DNA from: Candidatus Aenigmatarchaeota archaeon
GTDB taxonomy: Archaea; Aenigmatarchaeota; Aenigmatarchaeia; CG10238-14
DNA: 64,000 bases
Assembly (NCBI GenBank): GCA_018304545.1
Contig: JAGVVZ010000001.1
Coordinates: forward strand, 1-64,000
Direction: 5' to 3'
Below the pieces are notes generated by a model, which ran no database searches, was not told the DNA's origin, and saw only the letters and a list, made by a program, of their open reading frames with translations. Positions 8,061-17,157 of this stretch are shown piece by piece (positions within the stretch are counted from its first letter, which is position 1; each line of letters starts with the position of its first letter). The translations under genes were made by a program, and so were the position numbers.

Positions 8061-9465
8061 TCATTTGTAAACTCTTCAAAATCATTTCTCTTATTTTCTT
8101 GGGATCTGCCGCTTTTTTTGTTTTCTCCAACACTTTTCCTATCAGATATTCCAAAGCCTTCTCCCTCCCTGACTTATATTCACTTACAGCCTTCGTATTC
8201 TCATCAATAACTCTCTTTATAACATCATCCAGATCAATGCTCTTGAAACCTTCCAACCCCTTTTCTTTGACTATTTGCTTGGGTGATTTGCCCGTGTCAA
8301 TATAGTCCTTTATTATCTCCTTTGCAAGTCTTTCCGTGATAACGTTCTTATCAATCATTTCAAGAAGCTCGACAAACGTCTCTGGCCTTGCTTTAGACTC
8401 TCTTATAGAAATTTCATGCCAATTCAAACTCTTCAATAGATATGTAATCATCCACTTAGCGACTTCTTTGTAATTTTTGTATATCTTACAAGAATGTTCG
8501 AAAAAGTCTGCAAGATGTTTATCAGTATAGATAATTACCTTGGCTTCATATTCATCTATGCCATACTCTTTCACTAGCCTGTTCGCTCGATGATCAGGCA
8601 ACTCAGGCATCTCTTTCTTCAATTGCTCGATCCACTCTTTCGAGATCTCAATTTTTGTCAAATCCGGCTCGAAAATATAACCGTAATCCTCTTCAAACTC
8701 TTTCTTTCTCAGACTTTTAGTCACTCTTCTTTCTGCATCGAAATGCCTTGTCTCTCTCTGGATTTTCATTCCCATTCTTAATATGCCTCTTTGCCTTATC
8801 ACTTCATGAGCCAATGCCCGTTCAGTGTCTCTGAAACCGGTGATATTCTTTATCTCTATTCTTTCGCTGCCTTCCATTGATATATTGGCATCCACTCTCA
8901 GCGCAGCGTCCCAACTGGAATCATAAACTTCCAAGTGTTCGAGGATCGATGAAAGCTTTTCCAAGAATTCTCTGACCTCTTTAGGCGATTCGAAATCCGG
9001 CTCTGTGACTATTTCTAACAGGGGAACGCCGGCCCTATTGTAATCCGCCAGAACATATTTGGCTGAAGTAATATCACCGCCTACGTGATTGAGTTTGGCA
9101 GGATCCTCCTCAATATGCACACGCCTTATTCTGATTTTTTTATTGTTTATTTCCAGATAACCGCTAACAGCTAATGGTATTTCGTATTGTGTTATCTGAA
9201 AGTTTTTTGAAAGATCCGGATAGAAATATGATTTTCGAGAAAAGAACATATTTGCATTTATTTTGCAGTTCAATGCTAGAGCAACCATTACTCCGAAATC
9301 CAACGCTCTTTTATTTACTTTTGGTTTTGAGCCAGGAAATCCTAAACATGTCGGGCAGACGTTAATATTAGGACCTGCGTCTTTGCTCGTAGTTGAATCG
9401 CCGCAAAATAGCTTGCTCTTAGTTGCCAACTGACAGTGAACTTCCATCCCTATAATCGTATTCAT
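8056..9465 (-). CDS. gatB: Asp/Glu-tRNA amidotransferase subunit B
   Basis: 469 aa from the ATG at 9465 (MNTIIGMEVHCQLATKSKLF), the conserved GatB N-terminus. The frame is open further upstream but that would run far into gatA. Cradle-domain motifs: GDSTTSKDAGPNINVCPTCLG, SRKSYFYPDLSKNFQITQYE and REFLEKLSSILEHL. A helical domain and YqeY-like tail follow (ending KIREMILKSLQMI). GatB binds the misacylated tRNA and activates it for amidation using ammonia from GatA. Its ATG overlaps the gatA TGA (ATGA), so translation is coupled. Confidence 0.95.
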   Translation of the reverse strand: MNTIIGMEVHCQLATKSKLFCGDSTTSKDAGPNINVCPTCLGFPGSKPKVNKRALDFGVMVALALNCKINANMFFSRKSYFYPDLSKNFQITQYEIPLAVSGYLEINNKKIRIRRVHIEEDPAKLNHVGGDITSAKYVLADYNRAGVPLLEIVTEPDFESPKEVREFLEKLSSILEHLEVYDSSWDAALRVDANISMEGSERIEIKNITGFRDTERALAHEVIRQRGILRMGMKIQRETRHFDAERRVTKSLRKKEFEEDYGYIFEPDLTKIEISKEWIEQLKKEMPELPDHRANRLVKEYGIDEYEAKVIIYTDKHLADFFEHSCKIYKNYKEVAKWMITYLLKSLNWHEISIRESKARPETFVELLEMIDKNVITERLAKEIIKDYIDTGKSPKQIVKEKGLEGFKSIDLDDVIKRVIDENTKAVSEYKSGREKALEYLIGKVLEKTKKAADPKKIREMILKSLQMI

Positions 9466-10865
9466 TTTTTCACCTTTTCGAAGGATGATGCTATTTTGAA
9501 AATATTTTTTTCTTTCAAATGATCGGCAAGTATATGCATGCCAACAGGCATTCCGTTGACTGCTCCGCATGGAACTGATAACATGGGAATTCCTGCAAGA
9601 TTTGGGCCAAGAGTAAGGATATCCATCATATAGTGGTCTATCGGTTCTAGCTTCTCAATTTCTTTGAATTTTGGAGCAATAACAGGCATGCTAGGCGCAA
9701 GCAATACATCAACGTTCTTGAATGCCGTCTTGAAATCTTCAATTATCTTCGTTCTGACCTTCAGCGCTTTCAGATAATAAGCATTCCTGTATCCGGCCAT
9801 TCTGGCATATGTGCCTAATATAATTCTTCGTTTTGCTTCCTCTCCAAAGCCGTCCTCTCTCACTTTTGAGAAGTATTCATCAAAATTCCCGTCTAACGGT
9901 TCATGCAGGCCGTATCTCATGCCGCAATATTTTGATAGATTTGTGGAGGCTTCGCATACCGCTATTATATAATACGATGCCACGCTGTATTTCGTATGAG
10001 GCAAAGACACTTCCTTAATATCTACGCCCAAATTTTCTAATTTTTTAATTCCCTGCCAAACGATTTTCTTTATCTTTTCATCAACGCCTTCCTCAAAATA
10101 TTCTTTTGGGACGCCTGCTTTCATGCCTTTGATTGGTTGATTTAAATTTTTAGTGAAATCTTCGTCAGGAATATCAAGACTTGTTGAATCCAATGGGTCA
10201 TGACCGGAGATTGCGGAGAAAATCAATGCCACATCATTCACGCACTTTCCTATAACACCGATCTTATCCATGCTGTTAGCATAATCTATCAATCCCCACC
10301 TGGACACTCTCCCATATGTAGGTGTCAGCCCAACAGTACCTGTAAATGCGGCTGGCGAAGAGATGCTGCCGCCCGTAGATTCAGCTAAGGCCACGTGAGG
10401 AAAATCCGCTACGGCAGTTAAACAAGCTGCGCCTCCGCTAGATCCACCTGCGCTTCTTTCCGGATCCAACGGATTTCTTGGAATATCATAACCACTGTTA
10501 ATCGAGAACGTGCCAAAACCAAATTCATCCTGATTTGTTTTGCCTAGAATAAATACGCCCTCATCTCTTACCTTTCTAACTGAGGTTGCATCAAATGGCG
10601 GCACATATCCTTTCAATATTTTTGAACCTGCTGAACTTTGTATACCTTCCGTGCAGATGCAATCTTTGACAGAGATTGGTAGATAAAATAATTTTCCTTT
10701 TTTCTCTGGTTTTACTGGTTTTTCTACTAGAGTAACAAATGGTAGATATTTTTTCTGGATTTTTTCTGATTTTTCAATGACCTTCTGAGAAAAGTCATCA
10801 AAATCTATATTGCCTTCTCTAGCATTTCTGACATGTTGAAAAACAAGCGAATCGATAAAAATCAC
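9462..10865 (-). CDS. gatA: Asp/Glu-tRNA amidotransferase subunit A (amidase)
   Basis: 467 aa amidase-signature protein starting at a GTG (10865). The Ser-cisSer-Lys triad is visible: Lys in YLPISVKDCI, then SAGGSSGGAACLTA with the cis-Ser, and STGGSISSPAAFTGTVGL with the nucleophilic Ser. It releases ammonia from Gln or Asn for GatB. Full length. The GTG abuts the gatC stop codon (TAGGTG) and the 3' end overlaps gatB by 4 nt, giving the operon order gatC-gatA-gatB. Confidence 0.95.
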   Translation of the reverse strand: MIFIDSLVFQHVRNAREGNIDFDDFSQKVIEKSEKIQKKYLPFVTLVEKPVKPEKKGKLFYLPISVKDCICTEGIQSSAGSKILKGYVPPFDATSVRKVRDEGVFILGKTNQDEFGFGTFSINSGYDIPRNPLDPERSAGGSSGGAACLTAVADFPHVALAESTGGSISSPAAFTGTVGLTPTYGRVSRWGLIDYANSMDKIGVIGKCVNDVALIFSAISGHDPLDSTSLDIPDEDFTKNLNQPIKGMKAGVPKEYFEEGVDEKIKKIVWQGIKKLENLGVDIKEVSLPHTKYSVASYYIIAVCEASTNLSKYCGMRYGLHEPLDGNFDEYFSKVREDGFGEEAKRRIILGTYARMAGYRNAYYLKALKVRTKIIEDFKTAFKNVDVLLAPSMPVIAPKFKEIEKLEPIDHYMMDILTLGPNLAGIPMLSVPCGAVNGMPVGMHILADHLKEKNIFKIASSFEKVKK

Positions 10866-11168
10866 CTAGACAATTCTTGGTCCCTTAAAACATTTTTCTT
10901 CTTTATGCTCTGTGTTCTTCAAAGGATCCCATTTCCATTTTTTCACTTCATCCTCTCTCCATACATTCGACAAAGGCAGAGGATGGAAGGACGGCTCCAC
11001 ATTCTCCGTATCTACTTCATCTATTTCTTTGAATGTCTTCAGAATATCTGCCAATTGCTTCAGATATTTTTCTTTCTCTTTCTCAGTTAGTGATAGTCTC
11101 GAAACTTTAGAGATATGATCAATGAGCTTCTCATCAATTTTCCAGTAATCCGATTTTTCGTTAGTCAT
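10866..11168 (-). CDS. gatC: Asp/Glu-tRNA amidotransferase subunit C
   Basis: 100 aa from the ATG at 11168 (MTNEKSDYWKID); the frame extends to 11255 but the extra residues are not GatC-like. The typical helix is IDEKLIDHISKVSRLSLTEK, followed by an extended wrap with VEPSFHPLPLSNVWREDEV, which threads between GatA and GatB. It stabilises the complex. First gene of the gatCAB operon. Confidence 0.92.
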   Translation of the reverse strand: MTNEKSDYWKIDEKLIDHISKVSRLSLTEKEKEKYLKQLADILKTFKEIDEVDTENVEPSFHPLPLSNVWREDEVKKWKWDPLKNTEHKEEKCFKGPRIV

Positions 11169-11296
11169 ACTATCATTTATTTTGAAGTGAGAGAAGAAAT
11201 ATATAGTTGACTTGTTCAAAATTTGGCTTTTATGTATTCTCGATGGAAATTTCAATTATAAAAAAGTGAATTGTCAAATCCATTCAAAGGATATAT

Positions 11297-12283
11297 ATGA
11301 AACCAACTTTTCAAAACTTTGCACATGGTTATATCACAAGCAGTCCTACAAATGTTATACCTTTTAAAATAGTTGCAAACTATGTTTTGGATAGATTAAT
11401 GGCTTCGCTTACATCAGAAGGAAGAGAGCGTCCGCCAGATCAGATCAATTTCATAGGAATTAAAGAAGGTGGAGAAAGAGTAGCTCGACGACTAATAGAA
11501 TACTGGGAGTATAGAACTAAAGCGAATTATGCCGGCACTTGCAGACCCGCCCCACCCAAAAGAATGTATCCCGATGCTCACCTTAGACAAGAAGAACGAA
11601 TTGTTCTGGTAGATGACTCTTTAAGGATGGGCGATCCAACTTCAGATGCATTTGAAGTGTTTTATCATTATTATTTTCCTCGGAGAGGGTTATATATACC
11701 TATACCGAGCTGCGGGTTAGTTACTTTGAATTTCCAAACAAGTGATATGCAACCTGTAATAGCTGTTGGCAGAGAACCTGAAGATTATCATTGGATGTAC
11801 TTCTCTTTGATGAAACTAATATTAGAAAATTTTGTTAAAAGTGATGGGCGGATAGCTTTTGTTGGACAAGGATATGGAGGCAGCCATACTCTTTTAGACT
11901 ATTATCGAAATATTGCTATTGATCTATATAGACCTGACATTAGAGAACTGCTACGTCTTTTTAATTCATATATACTACCAAGACTTATACCGATTACCGC
12001 CAGGAAGACTGGAGATAAAGTGCGTCTTGTTAGCGCAATTGAAGATGAACAAGAACTTACGACAGAACACTTACTTGATATGAGGAGAAAATATAGTGGG
12101 ATAATATTCCTTGACGACACATCCATAACCGGCTCTTCTTTTTTATCTTTATCTGAAATGAAAAGACAAACGGATCAAATGAGAAATGATAATGGAGGTT
12201 TGGCTGACGTTGTATTTATGTCACTCGTTGATTGCAGCGGGAATCAAGAAATTATTTCACCTTTGAAAATTACTGGACTGTAA
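11297..12283 (+). CDS. Tandem phosphoribosyltransferase-like protein 1
   Basis: 328 aa with two PRTase-type PRPP-binding signatures: RIVLVDDSLRMGDPTSD near residue 98 and GIIFLDDTSITGSSFLSL near 270. Each follows the hydrophobic-DD-xx-TG pattern that holds ribose-5-phosphate and pyrophosphate. A GIKEGGERVARRL loop near 54 resembles the PPi loop. It is a paralogue of the protein at 14969: both have IG-x(4)-G-x-R-x-AR near the start and end with a D/C-x-SG-x(5)-I-x-P element. Arg-rich, single gene. The transferred base or nucleophile is unknown, and a regulatory PRT fold is possible. Confidence 0.66.
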   Translation: MKPTFQNFAHGYITSSPTNVIPFKIVANYVLDRLMASLTSEGRERPPDQINFIGIKEGGERVARRLIEYWEYRTKANYAGTCRPAPPKRMYPDAHLRQEERIVLVDDSLRMGDPTSDAFEVFYHYYFPRRGLYIPIPSCGLVTLNFQTSDMQPVIAVGREPEDYHWMYFSLMKLILENFVKSDGRIAFVGQGYGGSHTLLDYYRNIAIDLYRPDIRELLRLFNSYILPRLIPITARKTGDKVRLVSAIEDEQELTTEHLLDMRRKYSGIIFLDDTSITGSSFLSLSEMKRQTDQMRNDNGGLADVVFMSLVDCSGNQEIISPLKITGL

Positions 12284-12428
12284 AGTTCAAAAATTCTTTC
12301 TCCTCTACAAAATTATTTTTATTGCTTCCGTGCTGATTAGCGTTGTTTCAATATGCTAGTTTTAACCCGTTACAAGGCCTTTTTAGACGGAGTTTAAATA
12401 AAATCCAATGCATAGTATATATTAGAAA

Positions 12429-12490
12429 TATAACGGGAGGTGGGAGACAGTGAATTAAGAGGGATGATTCCGAGAGGAGGACCTGACGTA
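12429..12490 (+). ncRNA. Possible small RNA (G-rich block)
   Basis: In an AT-rich background this 62-nt segment is GC-rich and purine-rich (ACGGGAGGTGGGAGAC ... GGGATGATTCC ... GAGGACCTGACG). GATGATT followed 20 nt later by CTGA is reminiscent of box C and box D, but the C box does not match RUGAUGA exactly and no guide target is known. Low-confidence RNA call from composition. Confidence 0.25.
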
Positions 12491-12545
12491 TAAATTAAAT
12501 AACTTCTGATATCTCTGGAATAACTTTAAATGTTTTTGTTTTATC

Positions 12546-12555
12546 TTTATATAAG
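12546..12555 (+). promoter_or_regulatory. TATA box of the small membrane-protein gene
   Basis: TTTATATAAG is centred about 29 nt before the ATG at 12580, a good match to an archaeal TATA element for a leaderless transcript. Confidence 0.5.
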
Positions 12556-12579
12556 ATATTACCAATAAAAGCGAAGTAT

Positions 12580-12768
12580 ATGACATATAAAAGTTTTCGT
12601 CAAACAGATGAATTTTATAGAATGGAGGAAGCTGCTTATGAAAAAGGACTAGAACATTTAGAAAATATGTTAAAGGGTAGATATTCGGACCGTAAAATTG
12701 CTGTAACTTCCATTCTGGCAGGATTGGGTGTAGTTGTATTAATACTGTACTTAGCTCAAAGCTTATAA
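12580..12768 (+). CDS. Small single-pass membrane protein, 62 aa
   Basis: Not recognised. A charged N-terminal half (about 1-38, cytosolic by the positive-inside rule: GRYSDRK) is followed by one C-terminal membrane segment (VTSILAGLGVVVLILYLA). It has a good TATA box and sits between the first PRTase-like gene and the histidine phosphatase. No enzyme motif. Confidence 0.6.
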   Translation: MTYKSFRQTDEFYRMEEAAYEKGLEHLENMLKGRYSDRKIAVTSILAGLGVVVLILYLAQSL

Positions 12769-12859
12769 TAGATAATTATAGACATCTAAGTTAAACCAAC
12801 GATTTTTTTAGTAATAATAAAGAATTAATAGTTTACTTTTATTTATATATCGATTTCAA

Positions 12860-13684
12860 ATGAAAACTACAGTTATTTTAATCAGACACGGACATTCCGG
12901 AGCTAATTTACCTGAACATTCAGAATTAATAAGGGGTCGGACATTTCTTCCAGATGCTGACTTAACCGATATGGGAAGACAACAAATAGATTATTTAATA
13001 GGATATTTAAGAAGTAAACAATACGACTGGTCGTCAGCGGCAATATACTCATCACCTATAAAAAGAGCTGCTTTAACATCACGCAGATTATGTACAAATC
13101 TAGATATACTACCACAAAATTTAGTAGAGATTCCTGAATTAACAGAAATTGGACAAGGTATTTGGAATGAAAAACCAAGAACAGAAGTATATTCACCAAA
13201 AAATATGCAAGTTATTAGAAGATTCGCTCCGTTGTTTAGACCACCGGGGAACTATCCTTCGAATCTCGATTCTATATATGCTGATGATTCAGTAATAAAT
13301 CAGGAATTCTACTCAAATGGTGGAGAATCTATAGCAGATGTTTCTGTAAGATCAAACTCTTATTTAAGAAGTGTATTAGATAGACAATCACATAATATTG
13401 TATTGTTAGTAACTCATCTTTGGCCTCTGAAAACTTTATTATCGTATGGCGGCAGATTCGGATCAGTCGACGAAACATCTATCGCCATCAAAGAATTACA
13501 AGATGGAAAACCTGTTGGAGACATAAAAAGGAGATATCTTTTGGGTCTAGAATTAGCTATGTCAGCTAGAAGATTTAAAATTCCACATGCAGGATGCTAT
13601 ATGCTGGAATGGGATCATAAAAGGAAAGATCTTGAATTGGATTTAACACCTGCATATATTCCTACTACCCATTACACATACTAA
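12860..13684 (+). CDS. Histidine phosphatase superfamily protein (phosphoglycerate-mutase-like)
   Basis: 274 aa. The N-terminal catalytic RHG motif is present (VILIRHGHSGANL, His near residue 11). A second core Arg is in IYSSPIKRAALTSRRL, the Glu is in EIPELTEIGQGIWNE, and the second catalytic His is in VLLVTHLWPLKTLL near 182. All elements of a phosphohistidine-type phosphatase are intact. It is longer than single-domain members; the last ~60 residues are not recognised. It converges with the NMN adenylyltransferase gene, 23 nt apart, in a cluster of nucleotide-type enzymes. Substrate unknown. Confidence 0.76.
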   Translation: MKTTVILIRHGHSGANLPEHSELIRGRTFLPDADLTDMGRQQIDYLIGYLRSKQYDWSSAAIYSSPIKRAALTSRRLCTNLDILPQNLVEIPELTEIGQGIWNEKPRTEVYSPKNMQVIRRFAPLFRPPGNYPSNLDSIYADDSVINQEFYSNGGESIADVSVRSNSYLRSVLDRQSHNIVLLVTHLWPLKTLLSYGGRFGSVDETSIAIKELQDGKPVGDIKRRYLLGLELAMSARRFKIPHAGCYMLEWDHKRKDLELDLTPAYIPTTHYTY

Positions 13685-13707
13685 CGAACTTGTAACTCAC
13701 AATATTT

Positions 13708-14289
13708 CTAAATCTCTGGATATTTTTTAAATAACTTCTTAATTCTCTCAACACCATCGATCTCTTTAATAATTTTAACAACTGCTTTGGGTACAAGTTC
13801 CTCCCAATTCTGATCATTAACTATTCGTTTTCTAATCTCTGTTCCACTAATATTTTTTTTATCATTTAAAACAAAAGAACCTACTTTAAACCCATTAGTA
13901 ATAGCTCTATTTAATTTAATTTTTTCCCAATCAGATATTATTCCATAAAATATTACAATGTTTTTAGGCAAATAGTTATAAGAAAATTCAGGTTCAAGAT
14001 AAATTGGTTGATGTGGTATAACAAAAAAATTTCTTGGGTTCATACCATCCTCAAGTAAAGAATGTGTAACCATCTCTAATCTCTCATGAAAATTGAATGG
14101 ATTACGTAAAGGTGACGTGTTCTCTGGCCTATAAGGATCTTTCGGATAGGTTTCAATTGGATATGGATAAGCAATACCTACAAATAATGTTTGGCATTTT
14201 TTTGCTGCAGTTCTTATATAATCCAAGTGTCCTAAATGAAACGGTTGAAATTTCCCATAAACAAATCCATATTTAGATATTTTACCCAT
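13708..14289 (-). CDS. nadM: Nicotinamide-nucleotide adenylyltransferase, archaeal type
   Basis: 193 aa nucleotidyltransferase. GFVYGKFQPFHLGHLDYI gives the HxGH motif near residue 17, and NISGTEIRKRI near 150 the ISxTxxR motif. The archaeal NadM family joins NMN and ATP to NAD+. Compared with textbook NadM it is slightly long, with a lysine-rich C-terminus. It is the last gene of a minus-strand run (PRTase-like 2, kinase, this gene). A related nucleotidyltransferase with another substrate is possible, since the neighbours are unusual. Confidence 0.78.
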   Translation of the reverse strand: MGKISKYGFVYGKFQPFHLGHLDYIRTAAKKCQTLFVGIAYPYPIETYPKDPYRPENTSPLRNPFNFHERLEMVTHSLLEDGMNPRNFFVIPHQPIYLEPEFSYNYLPKNIVIFYGIISDWEKIKLNRAITNGFKVGSFVLNDKKNISGTEIRKRIVNDQNWEELVPKAVVKIIKEIDGVERIKKLFKKYPEI

Positions 14290-14335
14290 ATTAATATTTT
14301 TTTAGTAGAGTTTAAATAATGATACTATAACACAT

Positions 14336-14860
14336 TTAGAATTTAATCTTCAGATTTTCTAATATTTCATTAATATTTTGGCTAATTGATTTACCAAAAG
14401 TATCTATTTTAAAATCACAATATTTTTTATATAGAGAATTTCTGACTCCCAAAAACTCATCTATTCTATCAAGGGTTAATTCTTTTGGTCTTAAAATTCT
14501 GAAATTTTTATCTTTTTTTATTCTTTCAGCTATTTCTTTACTATTAGCATCAAGCCATATAACGACAGAATTTTGTTTTAAATTTTTCATGTTGATATTA
14601 TTTAAAACAACACCGGCGCCACATGCGATAACTGTGTTTTTCATGGTTTGTATTTTGTCCATTTCTTTAATTTCCATTTCTCTAAACTTTTCTTCTCCTA
14701 ATTTTTCAAACATTTCGAAAATAGACATTTTGCTTTTATTCTCAATGATTTGATCTATATCAACAAAATCCATATTTAACTTTCTAGCCAATTCTTTTCC
14801 TATGGTAGTTTTTCCTGTAGCCCAAAACCCAATCAAAGATATGTTAGATTTATTTTCCAT
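14336..14860 (-). CDS. Shikimate-kinase-like P-loop kinase
   Basis: 174 aa from the ATG at 14860 (MENKSNIS; the longer frame needs a TTG). Walker A is GFWATGKTTIGK. The AroK-like substrate residues follow: DFVDID, EEKFREMEIKEM and ACGAGVVL. A lid Arg is in NFRILRP and a C-terminal Arg in GVRNSLYKKY. Bacterial AroK phosphorylates shikimate, whereas archaea usually use a GHMP-type kinase, and no other shikimate genes are nearby. A different small-molecule substrate within this nucleotide cluster is quite possible. 46 nt upstream of the NadM-like gene; likely co-transcribed. Confidence 0.66.
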   Translation of the reverse strand: MENKSNISLIGFWATGKTTIGKELARKLNMDFVDIDQIIENKSKMSIFEMFEKLGEEKFREMEIKEMDKIQTMKNTVIACGAGVVLNNINMKNLKQNSVVIWLDANSKEIAERIKKDKNFRILRPKELTLDRIDEFLGVRNSLYKKYCDFKIDTFGKSISQNINEILENLKIKF

Positions 14861-14968
14861 CAATTTATACAATAAAAATAGATTTAAATTTTTATGTTAT
14901 ACGTCAGTAAGTGGACTAAGACGCCCAATATCCTCTTTTTGAACACTCTTTTCGTTATTTAATGTAAT

Positions 14969-16195
14969 CTATGTGTTTGCAGTATGCATGTATCTATTTC
15001 TTATTGTTATAGGTGCTATTAGTTCTTCATGGTCAGCTTTACCACTAAAATCACAAATAACACTCGGTTTTGTATTAATTCCGCAATCTCTAAAAATATG
15101 CCGGGATTCTTTCAATGTTGCTCCTGTTACTAAGGCATCATCAAATAACAATGGTTCAGAAATAGACATAGATGGTCGTTGAGATAAAGCTTTAAAGTCT
15201 AGTGTTCTTCCTCTTGTTTCTACACCTCTACTATCAAATACTGTTAAAGGTTCTGAATCATACAAAGTTTCCAAATAAGGTTTTAATCTTTCATTAACAC
15301 CATCATCAACGTATCTCATTTCTCTAACTATGGGAACTTTGTTATGATCACCTCTTAAATCAGCAATTTCAGCACATATTAATAAAATATGTCCTAACAA
15401 ATTTTTCCCATGTTTTTTTCTTTTATATAAATCTGAAGTTAATTTTCTTCCCCAATAACTACCGCTATCACCAATTGTTATTATAACAGGTGAATAGTAT
15501 GGCAAGTCTCTTAATGAAAATTGATGGCCTTCATTTTTGTACGAACCTTGACCCAGTCCTCTATAAACTAGACCATAAAAACTATCAAATATCCATTCGA
15601 CCATAGGTACCATATCGGGGGGCGTAGCTAATGTAGCATGATAATATGGAGAAGCTGCTTCACCTTCTCCCAGATCAAGAGATCCTCCACCTATGACAGA
15701 AGCCATCATGGCTAGTGAATTTTCACGTAATCTTCTTTTTCTAAGTTCATCAACTACAGAGTTGAATGTCAGGGTTAAACCAGATTCAACCAGTCCTTGA
15801 GGCCTAAAATTATCATCAACAGGTACTATAATAGGATATCTACCAAGTCTATTAGGAATTTCAGGATAATCACCATTTTTTGGATCTGCTGTTCCTATAT
15901 AATCTACTGTACCTTTCCTATGTTCACCTACTATGTCTCTCAAATGGGGTTCAATTGCTCTAGCTATTCTTTTGCCTTGTCTTCCAACCCCAATCAGATA
16001 ATATTGAACAGCTGCATCTCCAGGTTTAGGATAACCTGCTCCATATCTCCCCCGTTCCAAACTACTAGCAAGATATTTCGCTGTAGTATCTAGATCAAGA
16101 GTCCAAGGTAGTTTATGAGATGAAGGACTCATAAACTCAAGAGTTCTATAATCTCCATAATGAACGTGTGTTCCTACTGTTTTAGGCGCCAACAT
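14969..16195 (-). CDS. Tandem phosphoribosyltransferase-like protein 2
   Basis: 408 aa paralogue of the protein at 11297. The N-terminal half has YLIGVGRQGKRIARAI (PPi-loop-like) and YPIIVPVDDNFRPQGL (degenerate PRPP motif). The C-terminal half has SEPLLFDDALVTGATLKES near 366, a clean PRPP motif, then CDFSGKADHEELIAPI, the closing element shared with the paralogue. A long insertion between the halves contains a Gly/Ser-rich segment (ASVIGGGSLDLGEGEAASP). Arg exceeds Lys (about 31 to 20). It is upstream of the kinase and NadM-like genes on the same strand. A nucleotide- or nucleoside-forming role is inference. Confidence 0.65.
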   Translation of the reverse strand: MLAPKTVGTHVHYGDYRTLEFMSPSSHKLPWTLDLDTTAKYLASSLERGRYGAGYPKPGDAAVQYYLIGVGRQGKRIARAIEPHLRDIVGEHRKGTVDYIGTADPKNGDYPEIPNRLGRYPIIVPVDDNFRPQGLVESGLTLTFNSVVDELRKRRLRENSLAMMASVIGGGSLDLGEGEAASPYYHATLATPPDMVPMVEWIFDSFYGLVYRGLGQGSYKNEGHQFSLRDLPYYSPVIITIGDSGSYWGRKLTSDLYKRKKHGKNLLGHILLICAEIADLRGDHNKVPIVREMRYVDDGVNERLKPYLETLYDSEPLTVFDSRGVETRGRTLDFKALSQRPSMSISEPLLFDDALVTGATLKESRHIFRDCGINTKPSVICDFSGKADHEELIAPITIRNRYMHTANT

Positions 16196-16230
16196 AAACT
16201 CAACTTGTTTGATTAGCTTTTAATGTTTAA

Positions 16231-17157
16231 TTATTCCAAAAATTTAATTGAATCAATAACCCCGTCCCCGTTTCTATCAACACCTGAAACCACTCTTGCA
16301 AAATGACCGTTTTCAGAATTTTTTATCAGATCGTTCAAATGTTGTGTAAATGCTATTACTCCGGATATAGTACCTGCAGATCTTTTTCCTGCTATTACTA
16401 TTACCTCTGCTTCTGGATTAAAGGGGTTTTTCATTCTTACAATCAAGCAATCATAGTCATATTTGAACGCTTTATTTGTTTTTCGTGAAACTATCGACCA
16501 CTCTCTATTTGCATCAAAATAAACTGGTAAATTCTCATTTAATTTTTCAGTAATTGTGTTGACTTTTGAACCCCCTATAACTATAAGATTGCCTTTTAGA
16601 TCTTCTTCCTTAACCTCGGTGTCAATGATATAAACGGGCAGATTAAACTCAGAAACCATGTTACCTAGGAAAAATGCCAAGTCAACTGCATATGTGTTGT
16701 CTCTCGCAGTAGCGTCATGCTTTCCATGAGGATAAGGCAAGCCAACAATTATTTTGAAGTTAGCCTTGCCATTCTTAACGAAAGGATTCAAAAAATCTAG
16801 TTCCTTTGCTTTTCCTTTGTTATGACCGACCTGAATTTGTTCGCCTTCATGCAGTTTAACAGAAATGACAGGAGCAACTAAGTCATACATCTTAGCAGTG
16901 CCGCCAGCTCGTTCTTGCGTTCCAATAAGCTTTATTATCCCTGCTTTCTCCAAGTTTCTCATGTGATAATACACTTTCTGCTCGTGAATTTTCAGCATTC
17001 TAGCGACATCCAATGCGCATGAAGGACCGTTGCTCAACTGCTTGATTACTCTCATTGCAAGTTCGCTTGAAAGAGAAGATAGGGAGGAGGGATTATCCAA
17101 TGAAACTGTTTTATATGCGACGTCTCCGTCTTTCGTCTCTTGAATAATATATTCCAT
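16231..17157 (-). CDS. Winged-helix regulator with S-layer-like C-terminal domain
   Basis: 308 aa. Residues about 30-95 form a winged HTH: LAMRVIKQLSNGPSCALDVARML, then EQKVYYHMRNLEKAGIIKLI as recognition helix and wing. The remaining ~200 residues form the C-terminal domain seen on archaeal ArsR-like proteins annotated as S-layer related: LIVIGGSKVNTITEKL, EVIVIAGKRSAGTISGVIAF. It ends with DRNGDGVIDSIKFLE, an EF-hand-like Ca2+ loop. No signal peptide, so probably cytoplasmic. Likely a ligand-responsive transcription factor. Confidence 0.72.
   Translation of the reverse strand: MEYIIQETKDGDVAYKTVSLDNPSSLSSLSSELAMRVIKQLSNGPSCALDVARMLKIHEQKVYYHMRNLEKAGIIKLIGTQERAGGTAKMYDLVAPVISVKLHEGEQIQVGHNKGKAKELDFLNPFVKNGKANFKIIVGLPYPHGKHDATARDNTYAVDLAFFLGNMVSEFNLPVYIIDTEVKEEDLKGNLIVIGGSKVNTITEKLNENLPVYFDANREWSIVSRKTNKAFKYDYDCLIVRMKNPFNPEAEVIVIAGKRSAGTISGVIAFTQHLNDLIKNSENGHFARVVSGVDRNGDGVIDSIKFLE

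Larger units (their letters stand above)
12284..12579. other. Intergenic region with shared motifs and a purine-rich block
   Basis: No ORF above 20 codons. It holds TTTTTAGACGGA (12380-12391) and GGGATGATTCC (12461-12471), both found again in the same order at 17361-17372 and 17506-17516. It also holds a block at 12429-12490 that is markedly richer in G than the surroundings. Confidence 0.5.
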
